A stretch of DNA of 64,000 nt from Polynucleobacter sp. JS-JIR-II-b4 (GTDB lineage: Bacteria > Pseudomonadota > Gammaproteobacteria > Burkholderiales > Burkholderiaceae), in contig NZ_CP061306.1 in assembly GCF_018687815.1 (NCBI RefSeq), positions 1,612,001 through 1,676,000 of the forward strand. Reading direction: 5' to 3'. Below the pieces are notes generated by a model. It saw only the letters and a list, made by a program, of their open reading frames with translations. It did no database searches and was not told the origin of the DNA. This document shows positions 58,291 to 64,000 of this stretch, in pieces. The translations under genes and the position numbers were made by a program. Position 1 is the first letter of the stretch, and the number at the start of each line of letters is the position of its first letter.

Positions 58291-60657
58291 TCAGTCAATC
58301 GCAGCAAGCTTCGCAATACTCAGCTGTAACCACTTGATGCCATGACGCTTGAAATTAACCTGCGCCCTTGCATCAGCATCTACACCCTCTAAACCAGTCA
58401 CGCGTCCTTCACCGAACTTCGTATGAAAGACATTCTGCCCAATGGTGAATGGGTAATTTCCACGAGGTGGGGAAGCTAGCCTTTTCACTTCCATAGAAGC
58501 TGAGCCAACTCGCTTCGCTGGTCTTTGGCGCTCAGAGCCTGAATCAAAAAAGTCATTCGACTCATATTCGCGTTGACGGGTATAACCATCTTGCCAAGTA
58601 GATCCTGATCTTGAGTTTCCGCCGCCCCAGCGTGCATCTCTTGCTTTGGGAGTAAGCCATTTCAATGAATCGGATGGAAGCTCCTCTAGGAAACGAGAAG
58701 GCATGTTGTAACGCACTTGGCCATGCAGCATCCGCGATTGAGTATGCGAGAGATAAAGCCGTTCCTTAGCCCGCGTGATCGCCACATACATCAAGCGACG
58801 CTCCTCCTCTAAGCCGTTTTGCTCATTCACACTGTTCTCATGCGGAAATAAACCTTCCTCAAGGCCGGTAATAAATACCGAGGTGAACTCTAAGCCTTTG
58901 GCTGAGTGCACTGTCATCAGCTGGACGGCATCTTGCCCCGCTTGGGCTTGATTGTCACCAGCCTCTAATGAAGCATGGGATAAAAAGGCTGCCAAAGGTG
59001 AAACTTCGACAACACCTGGAGCATTCTCACCTGGCAACATCGCAGCGGCGGTATCCTGACCATAGCCTTCCTCGGCAATAAATGCAGTGGCTGCGTTAAT
59101 CAATTCTTGTAAGTTCTCGACGCGATCCTGTCCTTCGCGCTCAGAGAGGTAGTGTTGAATCAAGCCACTATTCTGAATTACAAATTCGACCGTTTCCGGC
59201 AAAGTGTTGTGACGCGTAGCTTCACGCATATGATCTACTAAACGCACAAATCCACTAAGTGCAGCGCCGGCTTTGCCCTCCAAAGTAGAGGCAGCTAAAT
59301 ATAAAGAGCATTGTTGCGCTCTGGCGGCATCTTGCAAGGCCTCAATTGATCTTGCTCCAATTCCACGGGTTGGAAAATTCACCACTCGAGAGAACGAAGT
59401 GTCGTCATTTGGATTCTCGAGCAAGCGTAGGTAAGCGAGTGCATGTTTAATTTCAGCACGTTCGAAGAAGCGCAAACCGCCATACACACGATACGGAATA
59501 CCCGCAGAAAATAATGCGTGCTCAATAATGCGTGACTGTGCATTGCTGCGATAGAGTAAAGCTACTTCAGTGCGCTTGATGCCACTATTGACTAAAGCCT
59601 TGATCTCGTCCACCAGCCAAGCTGCCTCGGCATGATCACTAGGCGCCTCATAAATACGGACTGGCTCGCCATGACCAGCATCGGTTCGCAGGTTTTTACC
59701 AAGGCGCTCGGAGTTATTCGCAATGAGGTGATTAGCTGTATCTAGAATATGGCCGTGTGAGCGATAGTTCTGCTCTAACTTCACCATCAATGGGTGGTAT
59801 TGCTTTTCATAGAGACGCATATTTTCAACATCGGCGCCACGGAATGCATAAATACTTTGATCATCATCGCCCACCGCAAAAACGGAACTACTACCCATGC
59901 CACTGACATTGATGCGACTTACGTCATGACCAGACAATAATTTAAGCCATGCATACTGCAAGGCGTTGGTATCTTGAAACTCATCAATCAAAATATGACG
60001 GAAGCGCTCTTGATAGTGAGTCCGAATCGCTTCGCTATGCTTGAGTAATTCATAGCTGCGCAATAAGAGTTCAGCAAAATCCACCACGCCTTCGCGTTGG
60101 CATTGTTCATCATAAGCCGCATACAGTTGCGCCATCTTGGCTTGGAAGTCATCGCCAAGCGCTAAATCTTTTGCGCGTTGACCGCGCTCCTTGGCGTGGG
60201 CAATAAAGTATTGCAACTGCTTTGCAGGATATTTTTCATCATCGACTTTTAAACCCTTCAACAGGCGCTTAATTGCCGATAGTTGATCTTGGGTATCTAA
60301 GATTTGGAAAGTCGACGGTAAACCCGCTTCCTTGTGATGAGCGCGCAATAAACGATTACAAAGACCATGAAAGGTACCAATCCACATCCCCCGCGTATTG
60401 ATTGGCAGCATGGCACTGAGACGAAGCATCATCTCTTTGGCGGCCTTATTGGTGAAGGTCACCGCAAGGACGCCAATAGGGGATACCTGGCCGGTCTGAA
60501 TCAACCAGGCTATACGGGTGGTGAGGACGCGGGTCTTGCCGCTCCCTGCCCCAGCCAAAATCAAGGCTGATTGGGCTTGGCCATTTTCGTGGACGGGCGG
60601 GAGGGTCACTGCCTCGCGCTGTTCTGGATTGAGGTTCGCGAGCAAGTCTGAGTACAT
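58291..60657 (-). CDS. uvrD: ATP-dependent DNA helicase UvrD/Rep family
   Basis: A 788-residue superfamily-1 helicase. Walker A is [13 protein letters not shown]; motif Ia is [14 protein letters not shown]; motif II is [10 protein letters not shown]; motif III is [17 protein letters not shown]; motif IV is [12 protein letters not shown]; motif V is [14 protein letters not shown]; motif VI is [15 protein letters not shown]. The end, [36 protein letters not shown], is the UvrD tail. It unwinds DNA in mismatch and excision repair. Its start is only 24 bp from the divergent valS start. Confidence 0.95.
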   Translation of the reverse strand: MYSDLLANLNPEQREAVTLPPVHENGQAQSALILAGAGSGKTRVLTTRIAWLIQTGQVSPIGVLAVTFTNKAAKEMMLRLSAMLPINTRGMWIGTFHGLCNRLLRAHHKEAGLPSTFQILDTQDQLSAIKRLLKGLKVDDEKYPAKQLQYFIAHAKERGQRAKDLALGDDFQAKMAQLYAAYDEQCQREGVVDFAELLLRSYELLKHSEAIRTHYQERFRHILIDEFQDTNALQYAWLKLLSGHDVSRINVSGMGSSSVFAVGDDDQSIYAFRGADVENMRLYEKQYHPLMVKLEQNYRSHGHILDTANHLIANNSERLGKNLRTDAGHGEPVRIYEAPSDHAEAAWLVDEIKALVNSGIKRTEVALLYRSNAQSRIIEHALFSAGIPYRVYGGLRFFERAEIKHALAYLRLLENPNDDTSFSRVVNFPTRGIGARSIEALQDAARAQQCSLYLAASTLEGKAGAALSGFVRLVDHMREATRHNTLPETVEFVIQNSGLIQHYLSEREGQDRVENLQELINAATAFIAEEGYGQDTAAAMLPGENAPGVVEVSPLAAFLSHASLEAGDNQAQAGQDAVQLMTVHSAKGLEFTSVFITGLEEGLFPHENSVNEQNGLEEERRLMYVAITRAKERLYLSHTQSRMLHGQVRYNMPSRFLEELPSDSLKWLTPKARDARWGGGNSRSGSTWQDGYTRQREYESNDFFDSGSERQRPAKRVGSASMEVKRLASPPRGNYPFTIGQNVFHTKFGEGRVTGLEGVDADARAQVNFKRHGIKWLQLSIAKLAAID

Positions 60658-60681
60658 CAGCCCAATTATAATTTGCCTCTT

Positions 60682-63573
60682 ATGCCAAATGCCTCAAATA
60701 CCCCTAATTCACCAGCGGCCAGCTCAGCGGACGAGCTCGCCAAATCCTACGAACCCGCCCCGATAGAGGCCTACTGGGGTCCAGAGTGGGAACGCCGAGG
60801 TATCGCCGACTCCACCATGGATGAGGGTAAGAGGGACTTTGCTATTCAGCTGCCACCGCCTAATGTGACCGGCACCCTGCATATGGGTCATGCATTCAAT
60901 CAAACCATCATGGATGGCCTGGTACGTCATGCTCGTATGACAGGCAAAAATACCTTATGGGTACCTGGCACCGATCACGCCGGTATTGCGACTCAAATTG
61001 TTGTGGAGCGTCAACTCGATGCGCAAAAAGTGTCTCGCCACGATTTGGGCCGTGACAAGTTTTTAGAAAAAGTATGGGAGTGGAAAGAAACTTCCGGCAA
61101 CACGATTACCCGTCAAATTCGTCGCCTAGGCGCTTCGATTGATTGGAGCAAAGAATATTTCACGATGGACAGCAAGATGTCCAAGGCAGTTGTCGAAGTC
61201 TTTGTCCGCCTACATGAACAAGGTTTGATTTACCGCGGTAAACGCTTGGTGAACTGGGATCCTGTTTTGGGTACGGCAGTTTCTGATTTAGAAGTAGTGA
61301 GTGAAGAAGAAGATGGATCAATGTGGCACATCCGCTATCCATTGACCGATGGCTCTGGCCACCTCACTGTTGCCACTACCCGCCCAGAAACCTTATTAGG
61401 CGACGTTGCTGTCATGGTGAACCCAGAAGACGAGCGCTACAAACACCTCATCGGCAAGTCGGTAAATTTACCTTTGTGCGATCGCCAGATCCCCGTGATT
61501 GCTGATGACTATGTTGATTTGAACTTTGGCACAGGCGTTGTGAAGGTAACTCCTGCGCATGACTTTAATGACTATGCAGTGGGTCAACGTCATCAACTAC
61601 CCATGATCAACATCCTCACTTTAGATGCCAAGATTAATGAGAATGCTCCAGCTGCCTATCAAGGCATGGAAAGATTCACTGCACGTAAGCAAGTAGTTTC
61701 TGATTTAGAGGCTGCTGGTTTATTGGATAAAGTTCAGCCACATAAATTAATGGTGCCACGCGGTGATCGCACTCAAACCATTATTGAACCCATGCTCACT
61801 GACCAATGGTTTGTGGCGATGTCCAAACCTAGTCCAGATAATAAATATCAACCTGGCTCATCGATTGCAGGCGCAGCATTAGATGCTGTAACCAAGGGTG
61901 ATATCAAACTCGTTCCAGAAAACTGGATCAATACCTATACTCAGTGGTTGGAGAATATTCAAGACTGGTGCATCTCCCGTCAACTCTGGTGGGGCCATCA
62001 AATCCCCGCTTGGTATGGCGATGATGGACAAATTTTTGTAGGGCGCTCTGAGGAAGAGGCTAAAACGAAAGCCGCTGCCGCTGGTTACACCGGCAAACTC
62101 AACCGTGACCCTGACGTTCTAGATACTTGGTTCAGCTCTGCGCTCGTACCATTTAGCTCTTTAGGCTGGCCTGAAGAAACGCCTGCCTTAAATCACTTCT
62201 TACCTTCATCTGTTTTGGTGACTGGCTTTGACATCATCTTCTTCTGGGTAGCACGCATGGTGATGATGACCTGCCACTTCACTGGAAAAGTACCATTCCA
62301 CACTGTCTATGTGCATGGCCTAGTGCGCGATGCTGAAGGTCAGAAGATGAGCAAGTCCAAAGGCAACACTTTGGACCCAATCGATTTGATTGATGGCATC
62401 AAGATTGAGGAGTTGGTAGGCAAGAGAACTACCGGCCTCATGAATCCAAAACAAGCCGAGAGTATTAGCAAGAAAACAAAGAAAGAGTTTCCGGATGGTA
62501 TTCCTGCGTTTGGAACTGATGCACTGCGCTTTACTTTTGCCTCTTTAGCTTCGCTGGGTCGCAATATTAATTTTGATCAAAAGCGTTGTGAAGGCTATCG
62601 TAATTTTTGCAACAAGCTTTGGAATGCCACTCGCTTTGTGCTCATGAATTGCTCTGGTGGCGATGAAGACAATGGCTTTGCGCCTTGTGATCATCAGTGC
62701 GGCCCTCATGGCTATTTGGATTTTTCGCCGGCTGATCGTTGGATAGTTTCTCAACTACAAAGGGCTGAAGCCGAGGTAGCTAAAGGCTTTGAAGCTTATC
62801 GCTTTGACAATATTGCCAGCAGCATTTACCAATTTGTTTGGGATGAGTATTGCGATTGGTATCTCGAGCTTGCTAAGGTGCAATTACAGACCGGTACGCC
62901 AGCACAGCAACGTGCCACTCGCCGTACCCTCTTGCGTGTCCTGGAAACCATTTTACGCATGGCACATCCTTTAATTCCATTCATTACCGAAACACTTTGG
63001 CAGACTGTTGGCCCTAAATCTGGAAAAGCTTTAGCACAGCAAGAAAAACAAACCATTGCGCTCCAACCTTATCCTGTTGCTCAGCCTGAAAAGATTGATG
63101 AGAAGAGTGAAGCCTGGGTTGCGCAGATCAAAGCAATCGTGGATGCCTGCAGAAATCTTCGTGGCGAGATGCAGGTTCCTCCCGGTCAAAAGGTGCCGCT
63201 CTGGATCTGCGGTCCAAAAGAGTTTCTGGAAAAAGCGACCCCTTATCTCATGGCGCTTGCTAAATTAACTGAGGTCAAAATCTACAGCGATGAATCTGCT
63301 TTAGAAAAAGATGCTCCAGGCGCGCCAATTGCCTTGGTGGGCGATATCAAGCTCTTACTCAAGATTGAAGTGGATGTTGGCGCCGAAAGAATCCGTCTAG
63401 GCAAGGAAATTGAGCGCTTAGCCATTGAAATCAATAAAGCCAAGGGCAAATTAACCAATGAAAGCTTTGTGGCACGCGCCCCAGCCGAGGTTGTTGCCCA
63501 AGAAAAGCAGCGTCTTGCAGGGTTTGAGCAAAATCATGAGAAGCTTGTTGCACAATTAGAGCGTCTTAAATAA
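60682..63573 (+). CDS. valS: Valyl-tRNA synthetase
   Basis: A 963-residue class I synthetase. [20 protein letters not shown] carries HIGH as HMGH; the editing domain includes [17 protein letters not shown]; the KMSKS loop is [14 protein letters not shown]; the tRNA-binding domain and C-terminal coiled coil ([28 protein letters not shown]) follow. Length and order are normal. ATG at 60682 is the first good start; a TTG at 60673 was not used. Its promoter must overlap the uvrD coding region because of the 24-bp gap. Confidence 0.97.
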   Translation: MPNASNTPNSPAASSADELAKSYEPAPIEAYWGPEWERRGIADSTMDEGKRDFAIQLPPPNVTGTLHMGHAFNQTIMDGLVRHARMTGKNTLWVPGTDHAGIATQIVVERQLDAQKVSRHDLGRDKFLEKVWEWKETSGNTITRQIRRLGASIDWSKEYFTMDSKMSKAVVEVFVRLHEQGLIYRGKRLVNWDPVLGTAVSDLEVVSEEEDGSMWHIRYPLTDGSGHLTVATTRPETLLGDVAVMVNPEDERYKHLIGKSVNLPLCDRQIPVIADDYVDLNFGTGVVKVTPAHDFNDYAVGQRHQLPMINILTLDAKINENAPAAYQGMERFTARKQVVSDLEAAGLLDKVQPHKLMVPRGDRTQTIIEPMLTDQWFVAMSKPSPDNKYQPGSSIAGAALDAVTKGDIKLVPENWINTYTQWLENIQDWCISRQLWWGHQIPAWYGDDGQIFVGRSEEEAKTKAAAAGYTGKLNRDPDVLDTWFSSALVPFSSLGWPEETPALNHFLPSSVLVTGFDIIFFWVARMVMMTCHFTGKVPFHTVYVHGLVRDAEGQKMSKSKGNTLDPIDLIDGIKIEELVGKRTTGLMNPKQAESISKKTKKEFPDGIPAFGTDALRFTFASLASLGRNINFDQKRCEGYRNFCNKLWNATRFVLMNCSGGDEDNGFAPCDHQCGPHGYLDFSPADRWIVSQLQRAEAEVAKGFEAYRFDNIASSIYQFVWDEYCDWYLELAKVQLQTGTPAQQRATRRTLLRVLETILRMAHPLIPFITETLWQTVGPKSGKALAQQEKQTIALQPYPVAQPEKIDEKSEAWVAQIKAIVDACRNLRGEMQVPPGQKVPLWICGPKEFLEKATPYLMALAKLTEVKIYSDESALEKDAPGAPIALVGDIKLLLKIEVDVGAERIRLGKEIERLAIEINKAKGKLTNESFVARAPAEVVAQEKQRLAGFEQNHEKLVAQLERLK

Positions 63574-63595
63574 AAACGGTAAGAACGGACCACCC

Positions 63596-64000
63596 ATGTC
63601 AATCCATTTCGGCTCCAAAAAAGTAACTAAGGCTGTATTTCCTGTTGCGGGATTTGGTACGCGCTTTTTGCCCGCCACTAAAGCCAGCCCAAAAGAAATG
63701 CTCAATGTGGTGGACAAGCCGCTGATTCAGTACGCGGTAGATGAGGCTGTTGCGGCCGGTATTACAGAGCTCATTTTCGTGACGGGCCGTAGCAAACGCG
63801 CTATTGAAGATCACTTTGACAAAGCTTATGAATTAGAGGCGGCGCTAGAAGCCAAAGATAAACAGGATCTACTCCGATTGGTTCGTAGCGTTAAACCCGA
63901 TAATGTTGACTGCATCTACATTAGACAAGCTGAACCATTGGGCTTGGGTCATGCGGTTTTATGTGCCGCCAGAGTAGTTGGTGATGAACCATTTGCAGTG
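63596..64000 (+). CDS. galU: UTP-glucose-1-phosphate uridylyltransferase, N-terminal part
   Basis: 135 codons to the window end. [43 protein letters not shown] is the nucleotidyltransferase signature; [17 protein letters not shown] and [17 protein letters not shown] complete the GalU identification. It makes UDP-glucose for surface polysaccharides. The gene starts 22 bp after the valS stop on the same strand and continues beyond the window. Confidence 0.94.
   Translation, partial: MSIHFGSKKVTKAVFPVAGFGTRFLPATKASPKEMLNVVDKPLIQYAVDEAVAAGITELIFVTGRSKRAIEDHFDKAYELEAALEAKDKQDLLRLVRSVKPDNVDCIYIRQAEPLGLGHAVLCAARVVGDEPFAV

Noticed and set aside
1..64000. CRISPR array, rRNA genes, prophage genes or a replication origin
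   Set aside because: No regularly spaced direct repeats, no rRNA sequence, no phage structural genes, and no DnaA-box cluster were noticed.

Overview
The window looks like chromosomal DNA of a small-genome, AT-leaning betaproteobacterium of the Burkholderiaceae, most probably Polynucleobacter or a close relative. This rests on gene content and order: rpsU-yqeY-dnaG-rpoD, xseB-ispA-dxs-folE2, polA-DUF2782-thrB-BPSS1780, many Bug/TctC-type solute-binding proteins, and a phasin. The genus call is inference; no marker was compared with a database.

Layout. (1) 1-16 kb is mixed housekeeping and stress genes: a DUF1345 fragment, two lipoproteins, ahpC-ahpF, a phasin, two nitroreductases, an OsmC-YcaO fusion, a two-cupin protein, a DEDDh/GIY-YIG nuclease, an Rrf2-type regulator, two tiny Cys-bearing proteins, alkB and an SDR. 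An intact IS3-family element (14541-15781) separates two broken genes, one of them a DUF3494 ice-binding protein. (2) 16-38.5 kb is accessory catabolism: four orphan Bug/TctC binding proteins, tricarballylate genes tcuA-tcuB, two isopropylmalate-dehydrogenase-like enzymes, two amidohydrolases, a FAH-family hydrolase, a VOC protein, an M20 peptidase, an MBL hydrolase, a beta-propeller, a secreted MetX-like protein, a periplasmic catalase-like peroxidase and a third nitroreductase. No transporter membrane subunit and no integrase are present. (3) 38.5-64 kb is core: tRNA(CAU) directly after rpoD, then dnaG, yqeY, rpsU, tsaD, the isoprenoid/folate operon, a Rieske oxygenase, a rhodanese, a ZIP transporter, polA, thrB, uvrD, valS and the start of galU.

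The most unusual structure is in region 2. Copies of the 3' half of the tRNA(CAU) next to rpoD recur at about 16.2, 17.5, 18.3, 24.4 and 34.5 kb, with a related flanking arm alone at 19.4 kb. All are in the orientation of the real tRNA, and most are joined to a terminator-like arm. The copy nearest the tRNA is almost perfect (43/45 by hand alignment) and the farther ones are more decayed (35/45, 32/45, 19/28, 23/36). They divide the accessory genes into cassettes of one to nine genes. The simplest reading is repeated integration of related elements into the same tRNA 3' end, each pushing older insertions outward.

Other points of note are two mutually exclusive hairpins between ahpC and ahpF, a canonical G GGA AAC frameshift heptamer in the IS, a histone-H1-like tail of about 210 residues on RpoD, a nested inverted repeat upstream of the beta-propeller gene, and several candidate operators.
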